A stretch of DNA of 64,000 nucleotides from Micromonospora tulbaghiae (lineage in GTDB: Bacteria > Actinomycetota > Actinomycetes > Mycobacteriales > Micromonosporaceae): assembly GCF_900091605.1 (NCBI RefSeq), contig NZ_FMCQ01000004.1, forward strand, positions 1 through 64,000, written 5' to 3'. A model generated the notes under the pieces. That model had not been told where the DNA came from. It saw only the letters and a list, made by a program, of their open reading frames with translations, and did not search any database. Position 1 is the first letter of the stretch. Each line of letters starts with the position of its first letter. Below are positions 29,300 to 37,320 of the stretch, in pieces. The position numbers and the translations under genes were made by a program.

Positions 29300-30171
29300 C
29301 GCACGCCCCAGAAGTCGGTGTTCCGGTAGAAGCCGGTGGTGAAGCCGAGCTGCCGGGACAGGAAGTCGGCCTCCCGGGGCACCTCGCCGGCCAGCTTCGC
29401 CAGCAGGACGCGGCAGTGGTCGACCTGCTCGACGAAACGCCGTTCGACCTCGGCCGGGTCGTTCACCAGCAGCAGCGCGTTGAGGTCGCCGGACTCGGCG
29501 TCGCGGCGGTGGGTGCCGAGGTCGTTGACCAGGCGCAGGGCCCGCTGGACCTCGTCGCTGACCTCGACGAGCCGTGCCAGCGTGGCCGCGTCGGACACCG
29601 ATCCGGTGTGGATCCAGTGCGCCACGTTCACCACTGTCGCGGCGAGGTTGTCGGCGTTTGCGAGGTAGTCGGCGAGCGTGGGGCGGCCGGTACGCCGCCA
29701 GTCCCACTCGCGGGCCATCGCGCCGAGCATGCGTGCCATCGTGTCGCGCCAGTGGCCGCGCAGTACCGGGTAGGCGGGCGCGGCGGCGACGTCGTCGCGC
29801 AGCTCGGCGAGGAACCGGCCCAGCGGGTCGCCGGACTCGCTGCCGTCGAGCACGTCCAGGCAGACGCCGGTGATGCGGTCGACCTCGGCCCGGCTGGTCG
29901 CCTGGTGGTCGACCAGCCAGTCCACCGCGAAGCCCCAGAGCACCGCGCGGTTGGTCACGGCCAGCTCGGCGGCACTGTGCCAGGGGGCGCTGAACGCCAT
30001 CGCCTGCGCGATGCTGCTGAACAGCGTCGCGTCGAACGGGTCGCCGGGGAACAACTCGGGGTGCGCAGCGGCGGCCCTGCGCAGGCCGCGCTGGCCCTGT
30101 GCGGCGAGCGCGCAGACCCGGCCCTGCTCCGCGGCGACGGCAAGCGGATCGGGTGTCGGCCCGTCGGTCAT
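29296..30171 (-). CDS. class I terpene synthase
   Basis: 291 all-helical residues. The first metal motif is DWLVDH (about 83-88), a DxxxD variant. The second is NDLGTHRRD (about 211-219), an NSE-type triad in which the final Glu is Asp, followed by GDLNALLL. The C-terminus has the FYRNTDFWG segment common in bacterial synthases. It should ionise the bicyclic diphosphate made by the adjacent class II cyclase and form the final hydrocarbon or alcohol. The ATG overlaps the P450 stop (ATGA, 30168-30171). Confidence 0.85.
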   Translation of the reverse strand: MTDGPTPDPLAVAAEQGRVCALAAQGQRGLRRAAAAHPELFPGDPFDATLFSSIAQAMAFSAPWHSAAELAVTNRAVLWGFAVDWLVDHQATSRAEVDRITGVCLDVLDGSESGDPLGRFLAELRDDVAAAPAYPVLRGHWRDTMARMLGAMAREWDWRRTGRPTLADYLANADNLAATVVNVAHWIHTGSVSDAATLARLVEVSDEVQRALRLVNDLGTHRRDAESGDLNALLLVNDPAEVERRFVEQVDHCRVLLAKLAGEVPREADFLSRQLGFTTGFYRNTDFWGVR

Positions 30172-31556
30172 GCCCGCTCCGCCCGCCCGGCGGCGGCGAC
30201 AAGCGTCAGCTCGACCCGCTCGCGCGGCCGCAGCGCCGCAGCCAGCCGCAACCCGGGTACGCCGGGGCGGTGCAGCCGGAACCGGTAGCGGCTGAGCATG
30301 GTGGCGAGGATGAGCTGGGCCTCCAGGTAGAACAGGTACATGCCGAGGCACTGGTGCGGCCCGCCGCCGAACGGGAAGTGGGCGTACCGGTGCCGGGCGC
30401 GGACCCGCTCGGGGCGGAACCTCTCCGGGTCGAACTCGTCCGGGCGGTCCCAGAACTGCCGCATCCGCTGGGTGATCAGCGGGCTGACCGCCATCGTGGC
30501 GCCGGGCTCGATCGGCACGCCGTCGATGACGTCCCCGGCAACCGCGCGGCGCGGGATGATCCACCCGATCGGGTAGAGCCGCAGCAGCTCGTCCAGCACC
30601 ATCCGGGTGTAGGTGAGCCGGCTCAGGTGCTCGCGGCGTACCGGCTCGCCGCCGACCACCTCGTCGATCTCGGCGTAGAGCCGCTCGGCCACCTCGGGGT
30701 GCTGGTCCAGATGCGGCCACGCCCAGGTCAGCACGTTGATGGTGGTTTCCGTGGTGGCGGCGAACATCGCCACCGTGTCGTTGCGGACCTGCCGCTCGTC
30801 GAGTTGCCGCCCGTCGTCGGTGCGGGCCTGCCAGAGCGTCGAGATGACGTCGTCGCCCTGGTCGGCGGACTCCCGCGTCTCGCGGACCACCGGCACCAGC
30901 ACGTCGTCGACGATGCGTACGGCGCGGGCGAACGTGCGGTCGCCGGGCATCGGCAGGGACAGCGGCGCGAACGGCACGATGATCCGGGGGATGACGGCGG
31001 TGGCGATCCGGTCCTGCGCCTCGATCACGCGCATCGCGTCCGGCACCGAGATCCGGTCGGCGAAGAGCACCTTCATGATCGCCCGGCTGACGATGCGCGC
31101 CTGCTCCACGCCGATGTCGACCGGCTGCCCGGCGCGGGCCGGCTCGTCCAGTTCCCCGACGGCGTCGCGGATCGCGTCGGCCATGCCGTCGACGAGCGCG
31201 TCGACCCGCTTGGCGGTGAACATCGGCTGGAGCATCCGCCGGCTGGCCGACCAGATCTGCCCCTCGCCGAGGATCCCCTCGCCGAACAGCCGCTTGACCG
31301 GGCGCCAGAACAGCCCGTCACCGGCCCGTTCGTAGTTGTCCGCCCGGTCACGCAGGACGTGCTGCACGTGCCTGGGGTGGGTGACCAGGTACGGCCGGAA
31401 CGAGCCGAGGTTGAGCCGGACCAGTTCGCCTTCGGTACGGTTACCGATGTCGATGAGTGCCCGGGCGGGGTCGCGGAGCGCCGCCGGCAGGATCTGCCGC
31501 AGCGGCACGGTTCGGGGTCGGCCGGTGGGCCTCGATGTGTCCGCTGGTTCGGGCAC
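30168..31556 (-). CDS. cytochrome P450
   Basis: A 462-residue P450. The I-helix is AATTETT (about 262-268), the ExxR motif is DELLRLYP (about 318-325), and the haem loop FPFGGGPHQCLGMYL has its Cys ligand at about 403. There is no transmembrane anchor. It probably oxidises the terpene made by the two downstream enzymes; no ferredoxin or reductase gene lies nearby. Start GTG 31556 is preceded by GGGAG at seven bases. It is the first gene of a fully overlapping three-gene operon. It is not the CvnE-type P450, which would follow cvnD. Confidence 0.92.
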   Translation of the reverse strand: MPEPADTSRPTGRPRTVPLRQILPAALRDPARALIDIGNRTEGELVRLNLGSFRPYLVTHPRHVQHVLRDRADNYERAGDGLFWRPVKRLFGEGILGEGQIWSASRRMLQPMFTAKRVDALVDGMADAIRDAVGELDEPARAGQPVDIGVEQARIVSRAIMKVLFADRISVPDAMRVIEAQDRIATAVIPRIIVPFAPLSLPMPGDRTFARAVRIVDDVLVPVVRETRESADQGDDVISTLWQARTDDGRQLDERQVRNDTVAMFAATTETTINVLTWAWPHLDQHPEVAERLYAEIDEVVGGEPVRREHLSRLTYTRMVLDELLRLYPIGWIIPRRAVAGDVIDGVPIEPGATMAVSPLITQRMRQFWDRPDEFDPERFRPERVRARHRYAHFPFGGGPHQCLGMYLFYLEAQLILATMLSRYRFRLHRPGVPGLRLAAALRPRERVELTLVAAAGRAERA

Positions 31557-31820
31557 CTGAACGCTCCCTCGGTTGACTCAGGGTCGCGACTCCGTATCGA
31601 CCCGTGACGTTGCCCGCGAGCATGCCATCCTGAGCCGCAGATCAAAAGGCAGCTCGGAGGATATTTCACGTAACAACAATCCCTATGTCGAGATTGGAGC
31701 CCGTGGGATATGCGTCACTGACGTACACAGTGGCCGTTGCGGAGCGCGAGCGACGCTCACCTATCCGCGGACGGCGGCAGAACGCGGGCGCGGACCCGTC
31801 CGCTGTGCCAAGCTTCGGGC

Positions 31821-32069
31821 ATGGACGACAAGACCATCCTCAGCCGGATCTCGGAACTCGTCGACGAGGAGCACCGGCTGCGCTCCGACGCGCAGCAGCA
31901 CGAGGCCGCCACCGACGACGAGGCGCGGGAGCGGCTGCGCGCGCTGGAGGAGTCCCTGGACCAGTGCTGGGACCTGCTGCGCCGCCGCCGGGCCGCCCGC
32001 CAGGCGCACGGCGACCCGGACGCCCAGGGCGAGCGTCCGGTGCCGGAGGTCGAGCGCTACCTCCAGTGA
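31821..32069 (+). CDS. DUF2630 family small protein
   Basis: 82 residues. MDDKTILSRISELVDEEHRLR is the DUF2630 opening (first 20 residues characteristic), followed by a heptad-rich helix (DEARERLRALEESLDQCWDLLRRRR) and a VPEVERYLQ end. It is probably a helical hairpin or coiled coil; function unknown. It is divergent from the P450 operon, with 264 bp between the starts, and convergent with the RIO kinase. Confidence 0.85.
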   Translation: MDDKTILSRISELVDEEHRLRSDAQQHEAATDDEARERLRALEESLDQCWDLLRRRRAARQAHGDPDAQGERPVPEVERYLQ

Positions 32070-32083
32070 CCCGGACCGGACCT

Positions 32084-32113
32084 GCGTCCCGGGCGGTCTC
32101 CCGCCCGGGACGC
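32084..32113. terminator. bidirectional intrinsic terminator
   Basis: Perfect 13-bp arms (32084-32096 and 32101-32113) with a TCTC loop, between the convergent DUF2630 and RIO kinase stop codons. Confidence 0.8.
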
Positions 32114-32120
32114 CGGTCGG

Positions 32121-33050
32121 TCAGCGGATGCCCGCCTCCCGCAGCAGCGCCTCGGTCAGCGCCGCCGGATCGGTCACCGTCGCCGGCATCCCGCGGACGG
32201 TGAACCAGGCGGCCACCACCCGCACGTCGCGGGCCAGGAAGTCGGCCCCCTGCGGGTTGGCCACCACGTCGACCACCTGCGGCAGGTCGATCATCACCAG
32301 CCGGCCCGCGTGCACCAGGAGGTTGTACGGGGACAGGTCGCCGTGTGCGTACCCGGCCCGGGCGAGCACTGTGAGCGCCTCCACGAGCTGGTCCCACAGG
32401 TCGCGCAGCTCGTCGTCGTCGGGCCGGACCTGGGCCAGCCGCGGCGCGGCCTCCCCCGCCTCGGCGTCGCCGACGAACTCCAGCATCAACTCGGTGCCGA
32501 GCAGCTGCACCGGATAGGGCACCGCGATCCGCCCGGAGGCGGCCCCGATCTCCCAGAGCTGGGACAACGCGGCGAACTCGGCCGCCGCCCACTGCCCGGC
32601 GATCATCTGCCGGCCGAACGCGGTGCGGCCGGTCATCGCCCGCATCTCCCGGGACCGGCGTACCCGGCGGCCCTCCAGGTAACCGGCGTCGCGGTGGAAG
32701 AGCCGGTGCTGGGCGTCGCGGTAACGCTTCACCGCGAGCAGGCAACCGCGGTCGGTGCCCGGCACGGCGCGGCGGACCAGGTGGACGTCCGCCTCCTTGC
32801 CGGTCTTGAGCACCCCGAGCTCGGTGTCCCGGGCGGCCAGTTCGGTGACCAGCCAGTCCGGGTGCGGCTCGGGGCCGTGGACGGCCTGGTCCCAGGAGGA
32901 CCAGGCGTCCTCCGCCTCGGGCTCGGCGTCCGGGTCGGTGCGGGTCGGCGGGGTGTGCCGCCCCCGCTTCAGGAAGTCGGGTTCGTCGTCGTCGAAGCGG
33001 CTCTTGCCGCGGCCACGGCGCTGCGGCGCCGGGAAGTCGTGATCGCGCAC
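32121..33050 (-). CDS. RIO1-type atypical serine/threonine kinase
   Basis: 309 residues. A charged N-terminal extension (about 1-60, RGRGKSRFDDDEPDFLKRG) precedes the kinase core: the P-loop analogue LKTGKEADV (about 83-91), the ATP Lys in LAVKRYRD (about 105), catalytic HGDLSPYN (about 234-241) and metal-binding MIDLPQ (about 252). The RIO fold lacks activation and substrate loops. Actinomycete targets are unknown. Start GTG 33050 (VRDHDFP) matches the usual N-terminus of this group; the nearest purine-rich element is 13 bases upstream, so translation may depend on the overlapping upstream ORF. Confidence 0.9.
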   Translation of the reverse strand: MRDHDFPAPQRRGRGKSRFDDDEPDFLKRGRHTPPTRTDPDAEPEAEDAWSSWDQAVHGPEPHPDWLVTELAARDTELGVLKTGKEADVHLVRRAVPGTDRGCLLAVKRYRDAQHRLFHRDAGYLEGRRVRRSREMRAMTGRTAFGRQMIAGQWAAAEFAALSQLWEIGAASGRIAVPYPVQLLGTELMLEFVGDAEAGEAAPRLAQVRPDDDELRDLWDQLVEALTVLARAGYAHGDLSPYNLLVHAGRLVMIDLPQVVDVVANPQGADFLARDVRVVAAWFTVRGMPATVTDPAALTEALLREAGIR

Positions 33051-33115
33051 GGGTGGATCTGTCCTTCGATCGAGGCTGGTGGAGGCAGGTGGAACGACCC
33101 TGCGAAGACGGCCAT
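32969..33115 (-). CDS. possible leader ORF overlapping the RIO kinase start (48 aa)
   Basis: ATG 33115 has a perfect AGGAGG six bases upstream, a far better signal than the RIO kinase start. The ORF runs in another frame through the kinase start and ends 82 bp inside the kinase gene. The protein sequence has no recognisable motif. It may be a translated leader that couples ribosomes to the kinase start, or chance. Confidence 0.3.
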   Translation of the reverse strand: MAVFAGSFHLPPPASIEGQIHPCAITTSRRRSAVAAARAASTTTNPTS

Positions 33116-33256
33116 GACCGACCTCCTCTCCTCGACCGGGCACACCCCGGCTGCGCACTCGCGCGGCACCATGCTCGTACCCCGCCCGGGGCAGGTCAAC
33201 GGATTTTCCGGGCGGTCGCCGCGTCGCCACCTTGTCGCTGCGCCGCCGTCGCGCGG

Positions 33257-33901
33257 TCAGCCGGCCAGTACGGCCGCGACGGCCGCGATCAGCCCGTCCT
33301 CGATGCGGGTGGGCGCGAACCGCGGGTCGGACCAGCGGCGTCCCCGGTGCAGCCAGACGCTGGGCAGGCCCACCGCTGTCGCGCCGCCGATGTCCGCCTC
33401 CGGGCTGTCGCCGACCACCCACGCGCCGCGCAGCGGCATCCGGGCCCGCTGGGCGGCGAGCGCGAAGATCCTCGGGTTGGGCTTGCTGACGCCCGCCTCC
33501 TCGGAGATCACCCAGTCGGCGACGTAGCGGTCGAGGCCGGTTTTGCGGATCTTGGCGTCCTGTTGACGGGACGCGCCGTTGGTGACCACCACCGGCACCC
33601 AGCCGGCGTCGGCCGCGATCCGCAGCGCGCAGGCCACCAGCGGGTCGAGCCGCATGTGGGACACCACCCCGTCGTGCAGCTCGTCGACCAGGTCGATCGA
33701 GGGGATGCGCAGCGCGTACCGGTCGCGGATCGCATCCGCCACGTCCCACCTGTTGGTCAGCCCGTCCGCGTCCACGGACACCAACCAGTCGAGGTCGGCC
33801 GGCGGCGCGCCGATGCCGTCCAGGAAACGTTCTCCCCAGGCGCGGAACGGCCCGTCGCGGTCCAGCAGGGTGTTGTCCAGATCGAGCAGGAGCAACGGCA
33901 C
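33257..33901 (-). CDS. HAD-superfamily hydrolase
   Basis: 214 residues. Motif I DLDNTLLDRDG (7-17) carries both catalytic Asp. A helical C1 cap lies at about 20-85. Motif II is VVVTNGAS (about 104), motif III Lys is in GVSKPNP (about 136), and motif IV is GDSPEADIGGA (about 160). It is likely a phosphatase of small phosphometabolites (phosphoglycolate-phosphatase or YjjG-like); the substrate is undetermined. It lies in tandem with the nitrilase gene, 59 bp downstream of it. Confidence 0.9.
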   Translation of the reverse strand: MPLLLLDLDNTLLDRDGPFRAWGERFLDGIGAPPADLDWLVSVDADGLTNRWDVADAIRDRYALRIPSIDLVDELHDGVVSHMRLDPLVACALRIAADAGWVPVVVTNGASRQQDAKIRKTGLDRYVADWVISEEAGVSKPNPRIFALAAQRARMPLRGAWVVGDSPEADIGGATAVGLPSVWLHRGRRWSDPRFAPTRIEDGLIAAVAAVLAG

Positions 33902-33960
33902 CTGGGCACCCTACGGGACGGGCCGGAGCACCGACAGGGCCGAGGGCCCCGCCACGGCGA

Positions 33961-34806
33961 TCAGGCGACGAGGACGGCGCGATCCGCCCCGGCGTCGAGC
34001 GGACGGTCCAGCAGCATCGTCTGCGCCGCGCGGGTGGCGGCCAGCGCGTCCGGGTCCAGCGTGGCCACCAGCACGTCCTCGCCGGTGTCGGCGCCCCGGG
34101 TCAGCGGCCGGCCCTCCGGGTCGTACACCGCCGCGGCGCCGTTGAAGCGCCAGGGATCGGTGCCGCCGACCGAGTTGGCGAAAACCACGTACATCGTGTT
34201 GTCCAGCGCCCGGGCGGCGTAGTAGAGATCGCGGCGGTGCGCCGAGCCGGCCAGGTAGCCACCCGGGCAGAGGTAGCCGTGCGCGCCGTCGCCGGCGGCG
34301 GCCCGCGCGTGCTCCGGGAAGCAGCCGTCGTAGCAGACGCCCAGTCCCAGCCGCCACGTGTCGACCACGAGCGTGGCGCCCCGGCGTCCGGCGTCGAACA
34401 GCTCCCGCTCGCCGCTCCAGAGCTGCTGCTTGTCGTACGCGGCGGTGACCGTGCCGGCCGGATCCACGACGAGCAGGGAGATGGTGCGACGCCGGTCGGG
34501 GTGGCGGACGGCGGCGCCGATCACCACGGCGGCGCCCGCCTCGACGGCGGCGGAGCGCAGCGGGTCCAGCCGGGTGTCGGTCACCCGGCCGTCGGCGTCG
34601 GCGGCCACGTCGGTGGCGTCCGGATCGGCGCCGAGCGTCGGCGGGTGGTACGCCGGCAGGAACAGCTCGGGCAGCACCACGACGCGGGCGCCCTCGGCCC
34701 GGGCGACGAGGCGGGCCGCGGCACCGGCGTTGCCGGCGACGTCGCCGGGGGCGGGCTGGGCCTGGACGGCGGCGACGGTGAGCGGGCGCGCGGGAAGGGC
34801 GGTCAC
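33961..34806 (-). CDS. carbon-nitrogen hydrolase (nitrilase superfamily)
   Basis: 281 residues. The catalytic triad is visible: Glu in PELFLPAY (about 47), Lys in YDKQQLW (about 125) and Cys in GVCYDGCFPE (about 157). The second Cys of CYDGC is not catalytic. The enzyme should hydrolyse an amide or carbamoyl group (omega-amidase or N-carbamoyl-type), cytoplasmic. Start is GTG at 34806. It is divergent from acnR with 104 bp between them, so its promoter may also be touched by the AcnR operator. Confidence 0.88.
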   Translation of the reverse strand: MTALPARPLTVAAVQAQPAPGDVAGNAGAAARLVARAEGARVVVLPELFLPAYHPPTLGADPDATDVAADADGRVTDTRLDPLRSAAVEAGAAVVIGAAVRHPDRRRTISLLVVDPAGTVTAAYDKQQLWSGERELFDAGRRGATLVVDTWRLGLGVCYDGCFPEHARAAAGDGAHGYLCPGGYLAGSAHRRDLYYAARALDNTMYVVFANSVGGTDPWRFNGAAAVYDPEGRPLTRGADTGEDVLVATLDPDALAATRAAQTMLLDRPLDAGADRAVLVA

Positions 34807-34859
34807 GCGCCGATCCTAACCACCCGACGGCGGCAGATGATCATCCGGAATCGCATCTC

Positions 34860-34877
34860 AAGCCGTACGTACGGTTT
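34860..34877. promoter_or_regulatory. AcnR-like operator in front of acnR
   Basis: AAGCCGTACGTACGGTTT is a near-perfect palindrome with the 12-bp perfect core CCGTACGTACGG. It lies 33 bp before the acnR start and matches the acnA promoter element at 13980-13997 in 16 of 18 positions. A -10-like TACGGT (34870-34875) lies inside it, so the repressor would shut off its own gene. Confidence 0.75.
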
Positions 34878-34910
34878 GCATCGGCCGGTTCCACCTGCAA
34901 CGATCCGTTC

Positions 34911-35483
34911 GTGCCCAGAGTAAGTCAGGACCAGCTCGACGCGCGCCGGCAGGAGATCCTCGCGGCGGCGCGGGCGTGTTTCGCCCGGCACGGCTACGAG
35001 GGCGCCACCGTGCGGCGGCTGGAGGAGGCCACCGGCCTGTCCCGTGGCGCGATCTTCCACCACTTCCGGGACAAGGACTCCCTCTTCCTCGCCGTGGCCG
35101 AGGACGACGCCGCCGCCATGGTGGAGACGGTGGCCCGCAACGGTCTCGTGCAGGTGATGCGCGACCTGCTGGCCCGGGCCGTCTCGCCGGACACCACCGG
35201 CTGGCTCGGCAGTCAGCTGGAGGTGTCCCGCCGGCTGCGCACCGACCCCGCCTTCGCCAAGCGCTGGGCGGAGCGTTCCGAGGCCATCGCCGGGGCCACC
35301 CGGGAGCGCCTGCTGCGCCAGCGCGAAGCCGGCGTGCTCCGCGACGACGTACCGATCGACGTGCTGGCCCAGTTCCTGGAGCTGGCCTACGACGGGCTGG
35401 TGCTGCACCTGGCGATGGGCCGGCCCGCCGGCGACCTGGCCCGGGTGCTCGACCTGGTCGAGGAGGCCGTCCGCCGGCACTGA
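34911..35483 (+). CDS. acnR: TetR-family aconitase repressor AcnR
   Basis: 190 residues. The HTH half (EILAAARACFARHGYEGATV, then RRLEEATGLSRGAIFHHF) closely resembles my recollection of corynebacterial AcnR, which represses aconitase and senses citrate-Mg. The C-terminal half shares the LRTDPAF, VPIDVLAQFLE and VLDLVEEAVR segments with it. In corynebacteria acnR directly follows acn; here it is about 18 kb away, but both genes have nearly the same palindrome. GTG start at 34911. Confidence 0.85.
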   Translation: MPRVSQDQLDARRQEILAAARACFARHGYEGATVRRLEEATGLSRGAIFHHFRDKDSLFLAVAEDDAAAMVETVARNGLVQVMRDLLARAVSPDTTGWLGSQLEVSRRLRTDPAFAKRWAERSEAIAGATRERLLRQREAGVLRDDVPIDVLAQFLELAYDGLVLHLAMGRPAGDLARVLDLVEEAVRRH

Positions 35484-35587
35484 ACCGCCGCCGGTCTCGG
35501 TCCGGTAACTACACCGCTCCAGGAGATCGACTCTGGCGCGCCTGCTCCACAATGAGCCGCGACCCCTCCTCGCGACAGGAGCAGACG

Positions 35588-36505
35588 ATGACCCCCTCCG
35601 ACACCTGGGGCATCCCCGGCCCCGTCTTCCTGCGCTGGTACCTCCTGCTCGCCGTCGTCCTGGTCATCGGTGCGATCGTGTACCGGCGGCGCATGCTGGC
35701 GGGCACACCCGTGACCGCGTACGGCGACCTGGGTCCGCAGCAGGTCGCGTACCTCAACGGCGGTGACCAGCTCGCCGTCTGGGCGGCGCTCGGCGGGTTG
35801 CGGCACACGGGCGCGGTCGGGGTACGGCCGGACCGGCGGCTCACCACGGGCGGTCCGCTGCCGGCCGGGGCCACCCCGCTCGACCAGGCGGTGCACCACG
35901 CGGCCAGCCGCGGTCTGCGTACCCGGGACCTGGCCGCCGACGAGTGGGTCCGGCGGGCGCTCGACGAGCTGCGCGACGGCCTGGTACGGCGGGGCCTGGC
36001 CCTGGACCAGGAGCGGCGCCGGACGCTGCGGCGCGGCGCGCTGCTGGTCGGAGCCCTGCTGGTCATCGGCATCGTGCGCGCGGTCTCCGGGCTGCTCAAC
36101 GACCGGCCCACCGGCTGGCTGCTGCTCAGCCTGTTCCCGCTCGGCCTCGCGTTCGTGCTGCTCAACCGCGTGCCCTGGCGTACCCGGGCGGCCACCGCCG
36201 CGCTCGACGACATGCGCCGCCGGCACACGTGGCTGCGGCCGGCGGCCGGGCCCGCGTACACGACGTACGGCCCGACGGAGGTGGCGCTGGGCGTGGCGCT
36301 GTTCGGCACCGCCACGCTCTGGACCATGGATCCGGGCTTCGCGGAGCAGGCCGAGATCCAGCGGCAGGCGATGGGCAACACGGGCGGCGCCAGCTCCGGC
36401 ACCTCCTGCGGCGGCGGAGCGACCGCCGGCGGCGGCAGCTCCTGCGGCGGCGGCAGTTCGTGCGGCGGAGGCGGTGGCTGCGGCGGAGGCGGGTGCGGCG
36501 GATGA
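35588..36505 (+). CDS. TIGR04222-type membrane protein with Cys/Gly-rich C-terminal tail (probable MNIO substrate)
   Basis: 305 residues. Helix 1 is at about 13-33, then a soluble domain containing YLNGGDQLAVWAALGGL (about 55-71), helices 2 and 3 at about 150-192, and possibly a fourth at about 233-250. The tail from about 265 is almost only Gly, Ser and Cys, with Cys at 274, 286, 292, 298 and 303 in SCGGG-like repeats. The N-terminal domain matches the TIGR04222 group as I recall it. The gene overlaps the DUF692 oxidase gene (ATGA), so the tail is the likely substrate. AGGAGC lies ahead of ATG 35588. Confidence 0.82.
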   Translation: MTPSDTWGIPGPVFLRWYLLLAVVLVIGAIVYRRRMLAGTPVTAYGDLGPQQVAYLNGGDQLAVWAALGGLRHTGAVGVRPDRRLTTGGPLPAGATPLDQAVHHAASRGLRTRDLAADEWVRRALDELRDGLVRRGLALDQERRRTLRRGALLVGALLVIGIVRAVSGLLNDRPTGWLLLSLFPLGLAFVLLNRVPWRTRAATAALDDMRRRHTWLRPAAGPAYTTYGPTEVALGVALFGTATLWTMDPGFAEQAEIQRQAMGNTGGASSGTSCGGGATAGGGSSCGGGSSCGGGGGCGGGGCGG

Positions 36506-37320
36506 GCGGCCCGTCCGGCGTCGGCATCGGCTGGCGCCCCGAGATCGCCGGGTTCGTCGCCGGGCTGCCAGGGCTGCGCTTCGTCGAGGTGGTCGCGGAG
36601 GCGGTCGCCCCGGCCGGGCCGCTCCCGGACGGGCTCGCCGAGCTGCGCGAACGCGGCGTCGACGTCGTACCCCACGGGGTGCGGCTGTCCCTCGGCGGCG
36701 CGGAGCCGGTCGACCCGGCCCGGGTCGCGCACCTGGCCGGGGTGGTCGCGGCCCTGGACGCGCCGCTGGTGAGCGAGCACATCGCGTTCGTGCGGGCCGG
36801 CGGTCTGGAGGCCGGTCACCTGCTGCCGCTGCCGCGCAGCCGCGAGGCGGTCGCAACGGTGGTGGCGAACGTACGGCGGACGCAGGCGGAGCTGCCGGTG
36901 CCGCTGGCCCTGGAACCGATCGCGGCACTGTTCGACTGGCCCGACGACGAGCTGGACGAGGCGGACTTCCTCGCCGAGATCCTCGACGCCACCGACGCGC
37001 TGCTACTGCTCGACGTGGCGAACGTGCACGCCAACGCCCGCAACCGGGGCGGCGACCCGGCCGCGCTGCTGGACCGGCTGCCGCTGGAGCGCATCGCCTA
37101 CGTGCACGTCGCGGGCGGCGCCGAACACGGCGGCTTCTACCACGACACGCACACCGACCCCGTGCCCGCCGCCGTGCTGGACCTGGTCCGCGAGCTGTGC
37201 GCCCGGCGCCGGCCGCCCGCGCTGCTGCTGGAACGCGACGGGCACTACCCGCCCGCCGCCGAGCTGCGCGGCGAACTCGACGCGCTGGCCGCCGCGTCCG
37301 GCCACCCGGTGGTCACGTGA
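36502..37320 (+). CDS. DUF692 family multinuclear non-haem iron oxidase (MNIO)
   Basis: A 272-residue TIM-barrel protein with the MNIO pattern: GIGWRPEI at the start, PHGVRLSL (about 56-63), SEHIAFV (about 91-97), EPIA (about 138), DVANVHANARN (about 171-181), HVAGGAEH (about 201-208) and DTHTDPV (about 215-221). These Asp/His/Glu/Asn residues form the two- or three-iron site in characterised members, which oxidise Cys (thioamide, oxazolone or thiazole formation) in ribosomal peptides. It is translationally coupled to the upstream Cys-tailed protein and the downstream partner gene. Confidence 0.9.
   Translation: MSGPSGVGIGWRPEIAGFVAGLPGLRFVEVVAEAVAPAGPLPDGLAELRERGVDVVPHGVRLSLGGAEPVDPARVAHLAGVVAALDAPLVSEHIAFVRAGGLEAGHLLPLPRSREAVATVVANVRRTQAELPVPLALEPIAALFDWPDDELDEADFLAEILDATDALLLLDVANVHANARNRGGDPAALLDRLPLERIAYVHVAGGAEHGGFYHDTHTDPVPAAVLDLVRELCARRRPPALLLERDGHYPPAAELRGELDALAAASGHPVVT

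Noticed and set aside
30168..31556. P450 as CvnE of the conservon
   Set aside because: CvnE follows cvnD; this gene heads a separate operon coupled to terpene synthases.
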